A stretch of 64,000 nucleotides of DNA from Desulfobacula sp. (GCA_023701135.1 JAMPXP010000001.1:1-64000); one strand, 5' to 3'; positions 10,178 through 20,785 are shown, numbered from the stretch's first letter. Numbers and translations: made by a program. Notes: generated by a model not told the origin, from the sequence alone.

Positions 10178-12865
10178 ATGCGACCGGTTCCAGGGCAAAG
10201 ATGGATCAGTGAAACAGAACCGGAGCTGGGCCTGGGTCTTTTGATTCAGGTCAATTCAAAAATCATTCACATGCGGTTTGACGCATGCGCCTGTGAAAGG
10301 CAATATGCCCTTACCTCGGCTCCCCTGAGAAGGATAATCTTCAAGCCCGGCGATGACATTCAATGCCGGAACGGGAAAAAACTGAGGGTTGATGCCGCCA
10401 TGGAATCTGAGGGCTTGATGTATTATTATGCCGGGGCAAATGAGAAAATCTGTGAAAAAGATCTTTCAGACATCCTTTCGTTTTCCCTGCCCCAGGATCG
10501 CCTTTTTGCCGGAATAACGGACACCTGCAAGGCCTTTGACCTGCGCCGCAGGCTTCTGAAATCCAAGGCCGTCTATGACGCCTCCCCGGTCAAAGGATTT
10601 CTCGGCGGCAAGGTGGAACTTATTCCCCATCAGTTTTTCATTGCCCATACCGTTGCCTCCCGATATGTCCCCCGGGTCCTGCTTTCCGATGAAACAGGGC
10701 TCGGCAAAACCATTGAGGCCTGCCTCATCCTGCATAAACTCATCATCAGCCACCGGATTCAACGGGTGATGATCATCGTCCCCGAATCCCTGACCCATCA
10801 ATGGTTTATTGAATTGTACAAAAGATTCAACCTATCCTTCATGATCCTCAATGAGACCTATTGCCGGAATCTGGATCGCCGGGGAAAAGGAATCAATCCC
10901 TTTCTGGAACATCAACTGGCCATTGTTAGCTTTGATTTTCTGGCCGGCCTCCGGTGGCATGCCAAGATCCTGGATGGGGGATGGGATATGATCGTGGTGG
11001 ACGAGGCCCACCATATTACCGACAATGAAAATACCCATGATTTTCTGGAGCAGCTCTCCCGGTCCGCACCGGGCTTGATGCTGCTGACGGCCACACCGGA
11101 GCAGATGGGAATCAAAAATCATTTTCTACATCTAAAACTTCTGGATCCTGACCGGTATTATAATTTTGACGCTTACTGCAAGGAAAGCCGCCACTATGAA
11201 AAAACCATTGAAAGGGTCAGGGATTTATTACAAAAGGGGAAAACTATCGAGCCCATCCTGGATTCCTATGGGCCGGGCCGGGTCATGTTCAGAAACCAGC
11301 GGCAGGTGATCAAAGGCTTTCCCAGGCGGGTGCCCTGCATCACCGGTCTGGATGCGGACCCGGCCCGGATCAGGTCCGTGAACCAGGAATTTTTTGATCC
11401 AGAGGCAACTATCAACCCGGAATTGCACCGGGACCCGAGAATCGTATCCCTTCTGGAATTGATCCGGCAAAAGGAAAAGATCCTGGTCATTACATCCTCC
11501 CGCCAGAAGGCTCTGGCCGTTGAAGACGCCCTTGCCCGTCATATTTCCATTGACATGGCAAGATTTGATGAAAGCATGAGCCTTCTTCAGCGGGACAGAA
11601 ATGCCGCTTTTTTTTCACGGGAAGACGGGGCCCGAATATTGATTTCTTCTGAAATCGGCAGCGAAGGAAGAAATTTCCAGTTTGTCCACCACCTCTTTCT
11701 CTTTGACCTGCCCGAGAACCCGGAACTTCTGGAACAGAGAATCGGCCGCCTGGACCGCATCGGACAGAAAAATGATATCCGGATCCATGTTCCCTATATC
11801 CGGGGTACGGGCTTTGAAATCCTTGCACGGTGGTATATGGCCGGCTTAAATCTTTTTTCTAAAAATATTAACGGGCTTCATCTGATTTACAAGGCATTTG
11901 AACCGGATCTTCAGACATTGTTTTCCCGGTTGCAGGAAGATGATATTTTGGATCGAGCCGGTATAGAAGCATTAATCCAACAAACCCGGGTGTTCCGTGA
12001 TAAAACCGAGAAAAAAATGGCCCGGGGAAAAAACATCCTCCTGGAAATGAATTCCTTTAAACCCGGCCCGGCCCGGCAAATTGTCCGGGCCGTGGAGACC
12101 TTTGATGCCGATACCCAGCTTGAAGAACTCCTGGTTGAAGTTCTCGCTCATTACGGCATTGAAACGGATTTTATCGATAAATCTGTATTCCGTTTGAACT
12201 TCAAAGATGTGACGGATGAAAACTTCCCCTTATCCACAAGGATATCCGATGCCTTGACCTTTAACCGCAGTCTTGCCGTTCTAAGGGATGATCTGGAATT
12301 TATCTCCTGGGATCATCCTTTTGTGCACCAGGCCTTTGAATATTTTATCACCAATAATACCGGGTCCTGCGCCCTGGCCGTGCAGCCGGCCGGAAAAGAT
12401 CGATGCCTGCTGCTTGAAGCCGTATTCATCTTGGAATGCATGGCTCCATCAAACCTGGACCTGGGCCGGTATCTGACCTGTGATCCCATTCACCTGGTCG
12501 TGGACCATGAAGGCCGGAATCTCACGGAAAAATATGATCTTGAGGGTGGATTAACCCCCATGGAGGATCAGAAAAACCGGTTCAAAGAATTTGAACCCAT
12601 GGGCCGGGCCATCCTGCCTTCCATGATGGAGGCAGCGCTGGCCCTTGCCCAAAGGCTCTCCCTTGACATTGTGGAAAAGACAAAAATTAAAATAGAGCAG
12701 ATCCTGGGTCAAGAGATTGAACGGCTTTTAGAACTGCAAAAAATAAATCCGGATATCCGGGAATCTGAAATCACGGCTGTCCGTCAGCAGGCGGCCTCAC
12801 TTCTCCATCATCTTCAATCCGCCCGGCCACGGCTGGACGCCCTGAGGCTCATCCGGGTTCAATAG
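10178..12865 (+). CDS. rapA: RapA-like SNF2-family ATPase (RNA polymerase-associated)
   Basis: PGQRWISETEPELGLG N-terminus, PQDRLFAG, VLLSDETGLGKTIEACLILH, DEAHH, C-terminal helicase motif QRIGRLDRIGQ. Confidence 0.88.
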   Translation: MRPVPGQRWISETEPELGLGLLIQVNSKIIHMRFDACACERQYALTSAPLRRIIFKPGDDIQCRNGKKLRVDAAMESEGLMYYYAGANEKICEKDLSDILSFSLPQDRLFAGITDTCKAFDLRRRLLKSKAVYDASPVKGFLGGKVELIPHQFFIAHTVASRYVPRVLLSDETGLGKTIEACLILHKLIISHRIQRVMIIVPESLTHQWFIELYKRFNLSFMILNETYCRNLDRRGKGINPFLEHQLAIVSFDFLAGLRWHAKILDGGWDMIVVDEAHHITDNENTHDFLEQLSRSAPGLMLLTATPEQMGIKNHFLHLKLLDPDRYYNFDAYCKESRHYEKTIERVRDLLQKGKTIEPILDSYGPGRVMFRNQRQVIKGFPRRVPCITGLDADPARIRSVNQEFFDPEATINPELHRDPRIVSLLELIRQKEKILVITSSRQKALAVEDALARHISIDMARFDESMSLLQRDRNAAFFSREDGARILISSEIGSEGRNFQFVHHLFLFDLPENPELLEQRIGRLDRIGQKNDIRIHVPYIRGTGFEILARWYMAGLNLFSKNINGLHLIYKAFEPDLQTLFSRLQEDDILDRAGIEALIQQTRVFRDKTEKKMARGKNILLEMNSFKPGPARQIVRAVETFDADTQLEELLVEVLAHYGIETDFIDKSVFRLNFKDVTDENFPLSTRISDALTFNRSLAVLRDDLEFISWDHPFVHQAFEYFITNNTGSCALAVQPAGKDRCLLLEAVFILECMAPSNLDLGRYLTCDPIHLVVDHEGRNLTEKYDLEGGLTPMEDQKNRFKEFEPMGRAILPSMMEAALALAQRLSLDIVEKTKIKIEQILGQEIERLLELQKINPDIRESEITAVRQQAASLLHHLQSARPRLDALRLIRVQ

Positions 12866-12899
12866 CGGCCGGCTTTTATTCCCATTACAGATAAACCGG

Positions 12900-14621
12900 T
12901 CAGATTTTGAATCCATCCAGAATCAGTTTCAGATCAGAAGCCATCTCTTTTAAATGCCGGGAGCTGGTTTCAACCTTTCGTGAGCTTTCTGCAATCCTGT
13001 CCGTAGCCTGGCTGACACCGCTGATATCTTTGGCAATTTCATTGGAGACGGCGGAACTCTGGTTGATATTCTCATTTACCAGGGCAATGCCCTGGCCGGC
13101 CTGGGCAATATTCCCGGAGATTTCCTTGGTCACAACGGATTGTTCTTCCACTGCCGCGGCAATGGCTGCCACGATTTCATTAATATCCGTGATAACCTTG
13201 GAAATCAGACCGATTTCATTGACGGCCAGGGCAGTTGTGGATTGGATCCCATCAATCTGTTGTTTAATATCCCGGGTTGAATTTGCTGTCTGAATGGCAA
13301 GCTCCTTGATCTCGTTGGCGACGACGGCAAAGCCTTTACCGGCCTCCCCTGCCCTGGCCGCTTCAATGGTGGCATTCAGGGCCAGAAGATTGGTCTGCTC
13401 GGAAATATCGCTGATGGCATCGGTGACCTTTCCGATCTCTTTGGCGGTTTTTTCAAGGATATTCATTTTATCCGAGGCATTCGCTGCCTGGGAAACCGCT
13501 TCCTGGGAAATATCCCTTGCTTTTTCAGCATTCCGGGCGATTTCCGATATGGTGGACGTCATTTCTTCGGCCGCGGCCACAACAAGGTTCAGATTGGTGG
13601 TGGACTCTTCCATGGCCGCAGCCACACTGGAAATATTGGCATCCATTTCTTCCGTGGACGCGGCCACGCTGACAGAACGCTTGGCTGTGTCTTCCACCTC
13701 ATTGGACAGGACTCTGGATATTTCCGAGAGTTCACCGGAAGACGCGTCAACCTCCCGGGAACTATGGGTTATTTTTTTGATCATGTCCTGGAGTTTTCCG
13801 ACAAAGGTATTGAACCCTTTGGACAGTTCGCCCACTTCATCGGTTGAATCGGCTTTGAGCCGGACCGTCAGATCTCCTTCTCCCTGGGCAATGTCCTGGA
13901 CCATGGCGCAGGCTTCCTTCAGCGGGCCGGAAATTTTACCGGAAACCACATAGGTCAAAAGGAGGGTTAAGGCAAGTGAAATGAAAATCGCAGCCAGCAA
14001 AAGATTCCTCTGTTTTGCCATGCCGGCCTTGACGATTTTTTCTTTTTCCACAAGGGCGGCATTGACGTCATCAATATAGATGCCTGATCCGATGACCCAG
14101 TTTAAAGGCTTAAACAGCTTGACATAGGACAGTTTATCCACCGGTTCGTTAAACCCGGGCTTTGCCCATTTATATCCCACGGTGCCCTCTCCCTCTTTTT
14201 TGCAGACCTCGGCCATTTCAACAAAGAGGCGTTTGCCGTCGGGATCTTTATAATCCGAGAGGTCTTTTCCGTTCATGGCCTCGTTCACAGGATGGAATAC
14301 CATGACCGGCGTCAAGTCATTGATCCACAGATAACCGGTCCCCCCATCATATTTCGTGTCTTTCATCAGTTTGAAGATCAATGCCTTTTTCCCGGCATCA
14401 TCCTGGTCCTTGGATGAAGAGATGCCCTCGATCTGGCTGACCCCTATTTCAACGATATTCTTCAGCTTCTGCTTTTTTTCCTCCATCAGGGTGGTTTGCA
14501 AGGTGTGGATCTCTTGTTCTCCCATTTTTTTTATGGAGGATGAGGCAATCAAAAACATGATGACTCCCAAAAAGATGAGTCCGGCGAAAGATGTCAGCAT
14601 AATTTTTTTTCGGATGTTCAT
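12900..14621 (-). CDS. Methyl-accepting chemotaxis protein with Cache-type sensor
   Basis: Cache-like region, HAMP, MCP signalling hairpin EISEQTNLLALNATIEAARAGEAGKGFAVVANEIKELA. Confidence 0.95.
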   Translation of the reverse strand: MNIRKKIMLTSFAGLIFLGVIMFLIASSSIKKMGEQEIHTLQTTLMEEKKQKLKNIVEIGVSQIEGISSSKDQDDAGKKALIFKLMKDTKYDGGTGYLWINDLTPVMVFHPVNEAMNGKDLSDYKDPDGKRLFVEMAEVCKKEGEGTVGYKWAKPGFNEPVDKLSYVKLFKPLNWVIGSGIYIDDVNAALVEKEKIVKAGMAKQRNLLLAAIFISLALTLLLTYVVSGKISGPLKEACAMVQDIAQGEGDLTVRLKADSTDEVGELSKGFNTFVGKLQDMIKKITHSSREVDASSGELSEISRVLSNEVEDTAKRSVSVAASTEEMDANISSVAAAMEESTTNLNLVVAAAEEMTSTISEIARNAEKARDISQEAVSQAANASDKMNILEKTAKEIGKVTDAISDISEQTNLLALNATIEAARAGEAGKGFAVVANEIKELAIQTANSTRDIKQQIDGIQSTTALAVNEIGLISKVITDINEIVAAIAAAVEEQSVVTKEISGNIAQAGQGIALVNENINQSSAVSNEIAKDISGVSQATDRIAESSRKVETSSRHLKEMASDLKLILDGFKI

Positions 14622-14793
14622 GGGCGGGGACCTCCTGTAACAGATAAAGATAAATATTAAAAGCCTTCAAAGCTTAAAGCCTTTCGTAAAACATGAGCCG
14701 GAAAAAAATCAAATATAATTCTGTATGCTGATAAATAGCATGGGAGAAATCCCTTAGTCTATTAAAAAAATAAGGGTTTAAGGTTTTGAGAGC

Positions 14794-15162
14794 TTATTTT
14801 ATTCTGCGAAAGGCCAGTTTCAGATTCGCTTTTTTGAAACCGAGGACCATTTCCTGAGCATTCAGGCGTATGATATCCAGACGGCCGGGATCTGTTTTCC
14901 CGCCATCTTCATAGACGAAAATCACTTCAATCTGATTTCCCAATATCTGGTATAAAAATTCATCCGCCACCCAGAAATACCGTTCTTTGTCGAGGATCAG
15001 ATTTCCGGTTCCATCTTTTTTTAAAAGGATTTGGATCTCGCCGGGTTTTGCATCAATTAAATTTTCCGAGTTTTCCCATTTGCCTACGATGCTTGGCTGG
15101 GAAGAAGCACCCAAAAAAAGGAAAGCAGCCAACAGCAATAGAATCGTTTTCTTCATCATCAT
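14794..15162 (-). CDS. Secreted small protein, lipocalin-like
   Basis: Signal peptide, then SIVGKWENSEN...LLKKDGTGNLIL; overlaps the stop of the upstream regulator by 4 nt. Confidence 0.65.
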   Translation of the reverse strand: MMMKKTILLLLAAFLFLGASSQPSIVGKWENSENLIDAKPGEIQILLKKDGTGNLILDKERYFWVADEFLYQILGNQIEVIFVYEDGGKTDPGRLDIIRLNAQEMVLGFKKANLKLAFRRIK

Positions 15163-16511
15163 TCCAGTTCAAAGGCCTTTATTTTCCTCCAGAGCGAGAC
15201 CCGGTCGATTTCCATGATTTCGGCGGCCTTGGAGCGGTTCCAGTTTGTTTTTTCAAGCACCCATTGGATATATTTTTTTTCCTGTTCCTTTAGGGTGGGT
15301 ATTTTCCCGTCGGGACGAATCCTGTAAGTCTCAATGGCGAGCTGGGTAATGTGATCCGGAAGGGCTTCGGGATGGATCACATCACCGGTTCCCATGGCAA
15401 CGGCCCTTTCGATGACATTTTCAAGCTCCCTGACATTGCCGGGCCAACTGTATTGAATCAGATAGTCCAGAGTGGCCCGATCAATCTCTTTTATGTTTTT
15501 GCCCATTTCCCTGCTTTTTTTTCCGAGGAAATGATAGGCCAGCAAGGGGATATCTCCGTGCCGTTCCGTCAGCGGCGGCAATTGGATGGTCACCACATTC
15601 AACCGGTAATATAAATCCTGACGGAAACTTCCTTTTTCCACCTCGTGCTTCAAATCCCTGTGGGTGGCGGCAATAATTCTCAGATCCACGGGAATGGTGG
15701 CTGTGCCACCGACTCGCATCAGTTCTTTTTCCTGCAATACCCGCAAGATTTTAACCTGCATGGTCAGCGGCATATCACCGATCTCGTCAAAAAAAACCGT
15801 TCCCTTGTCGGCAAATTCGAAAAGCCCTTTCTTGGTTTTCCCGGCCCCTGTAAAGGCTTCCTTTTCATGGCCGAAAAGTTCATTGGCCATGAGTTCTTCG
15901 GAAAAGGACCCGCAGTTGAAGGCCACCATTTCATGATTGCTCCGGCTGCTCTGGCTGTGGATGGCTTTGGCCACCAGTTCCTTGCCGGTTCCGCTCTCCC
16001 CCAGAATAAGGACGCTGACATCGGTTTTTGCAATCTGGGCAATGCTTTTTTTAACCTCATTCATGGCCGGGCTGTTGCCGATGATGAACGGAGGCTGAAC
16101 CTCTTTTTTCATGGCATCTTTGAGGGCAAGGTTCTCCAGTTGAAGGGATCTTTTTAAAAGCGCTTCCCGGATGATGCGCCGGACCTCATCAATTTTATAC
16201 GGTTTTGCAATATAATGATATGCCCCCTCCCTCATGGCGGTGACGGCACTGTCCACCGTTGCATATCCCGTGATGAGGATGACTTCCGTATAGGGTTGCA
16301 GTTTCCGGCTCTGTTCCAGAACCTGGAGGCCGTCCACTTTTTTCATTTTATAATCGGTAATAATCAGATCAAAACTTCTGGATTTGATGAGGGTCAGTCC
16401 TTTTGTGCCGCTATCCACGGCAATAACATGATAGCCTTCTTTTTCAAGAATATGCTCAAGGTTTCTCCGGGCGATTTCCTCATCTTCAATGATCAGAATC
16501 TGCTTTTTCAT
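15159..16511 (-). CDS. Sigma54-dependent response regulator (NtrC family: REC-AAA+-Fis HTH)
   Basis: REC (IIEDEE, DLIITDYKM, YIAKPYK), GESGTGKE Walker A, EAFTGA loop, C-terminal HTH. Confidence 0.96.
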   Translation of the reverse strand: MKKQILIIEDEEIARRNLEHILEKEGYHVIAVDSGTKGLTLIKSRSFDLIITDYKMKKVDGLQVLEQSRKLQPYTEVILITGYATVDSAVTAMREGAYHYIAKPYKIDEVRRIIREALLKRSLQLENLALKDAMKKEVQPPFIIGNSPAMNEVKKSIAQIAKTDVSVLILGESGTGKELVAKAIHSQSSRSNHEMVAFNCGSFSEELMANELFGHEKEAFTGAGKTKKGLFEFADKGTVFFDEIGDMPLTMQVKILRVLQEKELMRVGGTATIPVDLRIIAATHRDLKHEVEKGSFRQDLYYRLNVVTIQLPPLTERHGDIPLLAYHFLGKKSREMGKNIKEIDRATLDYLIQYSWPGNVRELENVIERAVAMGTGDVIHPEALPDHITQLAIETYRIRPDGKIPTLKEQEKKYIQWVLEKTNWNRSKAAEIMEIDRVSLWRKIKAFELE

Positions 16512-16529
16512 GCCATCCCTTTTGAGCCG

Positions 16530-17984
16530 TCAATCCGGCAGACTCACCGTGAAAACGGTCCCCTGACCCGGTATGCTCTCCACCTGAATGGTCCCTCGAT
16601 GCTGCTCGATAATCCCATGGCTGATGGACAGGCCCAGCCCGGACCCCTTGCTGACCTCACGGGTTGTGAAAAATGGATCAAATATCCGGGCAAGGTTTTC
16701 TTTTGGAATTCCTTCTCCCGTATCGGCCACCTTAAACACAAAGAGGGCTTCTTGCGTATCCTTGAACGCTGAAATAGTCAAGCGGCCTCCCCCTTCCATG
16801 GCATACACCGCATTAATAATCAAGTTCAGCAAGACCTGTTGAATCCTTCTGGGGTCCATCTTTCCGGTAAGGGTCTCCGGCACATCAATGGCGACCTGAA
16901 TATCGGAAGGGATTTCACCGCTGATGAGATGCATGGTGCTCTGGACCAGGTTTTTAAAAATGACCGCCTCAACCTGGAATTCACTCTGCCGTGAGAATTC
17001 CAGCAAGGCCCTGATAATATCCCTTGCCCTGTCGATCTGCTCTTCAGCTTCTAACAACAGGGTCCTTTTAAACTCCGTATCCGGATCATCCAATTCTTCC
17101 CGGATGATCTGAATGGAAGTTGAAATATTGTTCAGGGGATTGTTCAATTCATGGGCCACCCCCGAGGTCAGGGTTCCCAGGGAGGACATCTTCTCTGCCT
17201 GGACCAGTTGGTCTTTTCTTCTGCCCAGTTCTGCTATCATATCATTGACGCTGTCGGCAAGGGATTCAAACTCGTCCCCGGTCTGAATTTTGGGAATGGT
17301 ATTAAAATCTCCGCTGACAATTCTCTGGATGCTTTTCTCAATGGATTTCAAGGGCCTGTTCACATTTTTGGCAAGGAAAAAAGCCGTCAGGATGGACAGG
17401 ATAAAAAGGGATAAAAGGGAAGCAACGAGGTAGATCCGGGATCTTTGGAGAAGGTTTAAAATCCTTTCCCGTTCACGCTTTTCCACCTCTTCGATATCTG
17501 TGGTCAATATCCGCCCGATTTCCGTTACCGCTTCCTGTAAGGAATTGATTTCCGCTGATTGAAGTGAATCTTCCCCATTTATTTCACCCCTGGAATAGGC
17601 GTCATATAATTTTTCCAGATGGTTTTTATAATTCCGGATGGTTTCGGTTCTTTTCCGGACCGAGGCCTTATCTTCCAAAAGTTCTGAAAAATTATTTTCA
17701 ATAAAGCTTTGTTTTTCAGCCGTCTTTTCAATATAGGAAATGGCCAGTTGAAGATCATTCTTGCTGTTTCTTAAAAAGAAATTCTTTTCATAGCGCCGGG
17801 CCTCAAGAACCGTATCCAGGAGTTCTTTTTTTTTCTCGATAATATTCAGTTTCTGGTTAATGGTTGAATTGCTGAAATAGCTGAAAAACCATATGGCGCA
17901 ATTGACGGACATGAAAATAAAGAAATGAAGGAAAATCTTCTGCCTGAGGTTAAATTTCATGGGGGCTATTGTATCGTTAATCAT
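16530..17984 (-). CDS. Membrane sensor histidine kinase (HAMP-HisKA-HATPase)
   Basis: Two TM segments, HAMP, H-box SGVAHELNNPLNNI, N/G boxes; adjacent to the response regulator. Confidence 0.96.
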   Translation of the reverse strand: MINDTIAPMKFNLRQKIFLHFFIFMSVNCAIWFFSYFSNSTINQKLNIIEKKKELLDTVLEARRYEKNFFLRNSKNDLQLAISYIEKTAEKQSFIENNFSELLEDKASVRKRTETIRNYKNHLEKLYDAYSRGEINGEDSLQSAEINSLQEAVTEIGRILTTDIEEVEKRERERILNLLQRSRIYLVASLLSLFILSILTAFFLAKNVNRPLKSIEKSIQRIVSGDFNTIPKIQTGDEFESLADSVNDMIAELGRRKDQLVQAEKMSSLGTLTSGVAHELNNPLNNISTSIQIIREELDDPDTEFKRTLLLEAEEQIDRARDIIRALLEFSRQSEFQVEAVIFKNLVQSTMHLISGEIPSDIQVAIDVPETLTGKMDPRRIQQVLLNLIINAVYAMEGGGRLTISAFKDTQEALFVFKVADTGEGIPKENLARIFDPFFTTREVSKGSGLGLSISHGIIEQHRGTIQVESIPGQGTVFTVSLPD

Positions 17985-18041
17985 CCATCCTCAACAAGCA
18001 CAATTTGTATTTGTATGAATAAAAGATCGAAGGATTTTAAA

Positions 18042-18076
18042 ACAGCGGTATGGATTTCGTAAACCCATACCGCTGT
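18042..18076 (-). terminator. Terminator of the SLC13 permease gene
   Basis: ACAGCGGTATGG/CCATACCGCTGT stem; T run (TTTT) follows on the minus strand. Confidence 0.7.
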
Positions 18077-18098
18077 CAATGAAGGTTACAAGCTATCC

Positions 18099-19910
18099 TT
18101 ATTTGATTCCATAGAAAAAATAAATCATGGTCAGCTCAACGGTAAGGAAAAGAACCGTCATGATACCCCCTGCCTTTGCATAGTCTACGGTCCTGTAGCC
18201 GCCGGGCCGCATGACAAGGGCATTTACCTGGTGGGTGGGCAGAACAAAGCTGTTGGAGGCGGAAAGACCCACCACCAGCGCCGCCATCCGGGGATCTCCC
18301 CCGGCCATGATGGCCATGTTCATGCACAGGGGTACCAGGAGCACCGTGGCCCCGACATTGGAAATCACCAGGGTGAAAAAGGTGGTCATGATGCCGATCA
18401 CCGTGAGAAGCAGGATGGGGGACGGGGTCCCGATGAACCCCAGCACGGTCTGGGCAATGAAGGCCGCAGTCCCTGATTTTTCAAAGGCAATGCCTAGAGG
18501 AATCAGGCCGGCCAGGAGAAAAACCGTCATCCAGTCCACGGCCCCATAGGCCTCGTCAATGGTGAGGACCCCGGTGATGATCATGCCCAGAGCGCCTGAC
18601 ATCAGCGCCACGGACAAGGTGGTATCGAAAAGAATGACCTGTAACAGGGCAACGGCAAACCAGGCTACGGCAAGCACGGCTTTTTGGGGACGAAGAATTT
18701 CTCCCTCCAGGGGGGAGGCGAAAATCAGGGCCCGGGGCTGGGGCCGATTTTTCAGGATATGGAATTTTTCCCAGGGTCCCTGGAGCAGGAGGGTGTCCCC
18801 CATGCTCAGTCGGATATTGGTCAGCCCGCTGTAATATTTTTTATTGTCCTTGAACAGAACCAGGGGGTTTAAGCCGAAGAGTTCCTTAAAATCCACCTCA
18901 TTCAGGGTTTTGCCGATGAGTTCGGATCTGGGGGAAACAACCACTTCCGCCATGCCTGCATTGGTATTGGCCAGAGAGTCGGCAAAGGTGTCAAGTGTGT
19001 CCTTTATTGTCCAGCCATATTCCCTGGCCAGTTGTTCAATGTTTTCCCTTTTGCCGACCACGGCCACATCATCGTTGGGGGAAATGGATTCATAACTGTG
19101 GGGAACATGGTTGGTGGTCCGGTTGGAAGGAGAACTGATAGCGATGACCGTCACCAGGAATTTGGGACGGATATTCAGGTCATCCAGGATTCCCGTGACC
19201 CCCTTTTCAGGCACATGGAGTTCAACGATATTGTTCACACCCTGGTATTCCTTGATCAACATTTCCGAAGCACCCTTATTGAACTGGCCGGTATTGGCCG
19301 GAAGTATCCATTTGCCGAATACGACAAAATAGATGAGGGCGGAAAGCGTCAGGCAGATCCCGATGGGCGTCTGGGTAAAAAGGCCGAAGGGTTCCAGTTT
19401 CTGTCCGCCCACCACCATGAGATCGTTGAGGATAATGGTGGGGCTGGCCCCAACCAGGGTGATGGTGCCGCCGATAATGGCGCAGAATCCCATGGGCATC
19501 AATACCCTTGAGGTAGGGATTCCCAGGCGTTTGGATATTCGTTGGGTAACGGGCATGAACAGGGCCGCCGCGCCGATATTCTGCATCATGCTGGATATGG
19601 TGCCCACAGCACCGGCAATCAAAAGGATCACCTTACTTTCACTATTGCCGGCAAGGGCCATGATGGGCTTGGCCACTTTATTCATAACGCCGGTCTTATC
19701 AAGTCCGGCACCGATGATAATGACGGCAATAATGGAGCAGACCGCATTGCCGGCAAGGCCGGAAAAGGCCTCCTTGGGGGTTACAAGACCCAATATGGGT
19801 AAGAGGACCATCATCATGATCCCCACCACATCCACCCGGACCCATTCAAAAACAAACAAACAGATAACAAAAACAAGAACAATCATTGTCATCATCATTT
19901 CAGGTGTCAT
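18099..19910 (-). CDS. SLC13/DASS family permease with central TrkA-C-like domains
   Basis: Multi-TM; GGTITLVGASPTIILNDLMV and NSFVLPTHQVNALVM motifs; soluble insert. Confidence 0.88.
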   Translation of the reverse strand: MTPEMMMTMIVLVFVICLFVFEWVRVDVVGIMMMVLLPILGLVTPKEAFSGLAGNAVCSIIAVIIIGAGLDKTGVMNKVAKPIMALAGNSESKVILLIAGAVGTISSMMQNIGAAALFMPVTQRISKRLGIPTSRVLMPMGFCAIIGGTITLVGASPTIILNDLMVVGGQKLEPFGLFTQTPIGICLTLSALIYFVVFGKWILPANTGQFNKGASEMLIKEYQGVNNIVELHVPEKGVTGILDDLNIRPKFLVTVIAISSPSNRTTNHVPHSYESISPNDDVAVVGKRENIEQLAREYGWTIKDTLDTFADSLANTNAGMAEVVVSPRSELIGKTLNEVDFKELFGLNPLVLFKDNKKYYSGLTNIRLSMGDTLLLQGPWEKFHILKNRPQPRALIFASPLEGEILRPQKAVLAVAWFAVALLQVILFDTTLSVALMSGALGMIITGVLTIDEAYGAVDWMTVFLLAGLIPLGIAFEKSGTAAFIAQTVLGFIGTPSPILLLTVIGIMTTFFTLVISNVGATVLLVPLCMNMAIMAGGDPRMAALVVGLSASNSFVLPTHQVNALVMRPGGYRTVDYAKAGGIMTVLFLTVELTMIYFFYGIK

Positions 19911-19982
19911 TTACCGTATTCTCCATTCAAACGTCATTATCAATTGACCTCCTCTACAGGCGCAGGTTAACAAGACGAATTT

Positions 19983-20072
19983 TTATTTTTTATTTTCATT
20001 TCGAAAAACATAACAAAGGACGGAAACCGCCAGAATCAACACAATTCCTAAAATAAACGGGGTATTCATCAT
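19983..20072 (-). CDS. Single-TM microprotein MMNTPFILGIVLILAVSVLCYVFRNENKK
   Basis: Absent from the ORF track; AAGGAG directly upstream; lies between a USP-like gene and the SLC13 permease gene on the same strand. Confidence 0.65.
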   Translation of the reverse strand: MMNTPFILGIVLILAVSVLCYVFRNENKK

Positions 20073-20078
20073 CACTCC

Positions 20079-20630
20079 TTAATTCATGGAATAAACGCAG
20101 AGGCGCTGGGCAATCCGTTTCTCATTTCCAACCACTCCCCTTGCCCTGGCCGGTTCCTTATTTTCGGAAATAATAAACTCGATCTCGCCGCATTCCTTTG
20201 CAACGGCGGCAATGGCATGGTCCATATCTGAAAAATGAACGGTATGGGCAAATTTAAGACCCAGGTCTACGGCTTTGGCCCGAAAGGCTTCGGCATTCCG
20301 GGCCGAGGTTTCTTTAAAATCTGCAAATAATTTATCATGGGTGGTTGAAAAAAACTCGGTGAGATCATGGGTGATATTGGCGGCATTGACCGCGATAATG
20401 CCGTAATTCATCCTGCCGGCCATCTCCAGGGCATAGGACATCATATCATCGGAAAACCGGCTCTCATGGGTTGCAACCACCACGTTCCGGCCATTGTTTT
20501 CTGCGCAGGTAAGGGTCTCCTGGTTTTGATTCCCGATACCGGCTTCGGCAAAGGTGATGGCTTCCTGGTAATCATCCACCTTGTTATTGAATCGCAAAAA
20601 TTTTGTTTTCAATGTATTTAAAAATGCCAT
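20079..20630 (-). CDS. Universal stress protein-like
   Basis: NVVVATHESRFSDDMMSYALEMAGRMNYGIIAVNAA, C-terminal EFIISE; preceded by AAAGGAG. Confidence 0.7.
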   Translation of the reverse strand: MAFLNTLKTKFLRFNNKVDDYQEAITFAEAGIGNQNQETLTCAENNGRNVVVATHESRFSDDMMSYALEMAGRMNYGIIAVNAANITHDLTEFFSTTHDKLFADFKETSARNAEAFRAKAVDLGLKFAHTVHFSDMDHAIAAVAKECGEIEFIISENKEPARARGVVGNEKRIAQRLCVYSMN

Positions 20631-20678
20631 AATTATTCTCCTTTAAACGGTTATTTTGTTTTGTCCCGTTTCATATTG

Positions 20679-20694
20679 AGCAAAAGGTATACCA
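20679..20694 (-). promoter_or_regulatory. Sigma54-like promoter upstream of USP gene
   Basis: Minus strand TGGTATACCTTTTGCT vs TGGCACG-N4-TTGCW; GG/GC spacing conserved. Confidence 0.55.
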
Positions 20695-20764
20695 AGCTAA
20701 GGAATCCATTGAAAACAGAGCATATTTCATTTGATCCGGTAAAAGAAGAAGGTCAAAAAGGGTC

Positions 20765-20785
20765 TGCATTTTGTTTCACAATGCA
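20765..20785. promoter_or_regulatory. Inverted repeat TGCATT-N9-AATGCA, candidate activator site
   Basis: Read directly in the USP/Lon divergent intergenic region. Confidence 0.45.

Noticed and set aside
15159-16511. EAFTGA instead of GAFTGA in the NtrC-type regulator as evidence of loss of sigma54 contact
   Set aside because: Only the first residue differs and the rest of the loop is intact; variants at this position can be functional, so not enough to call it inactive.
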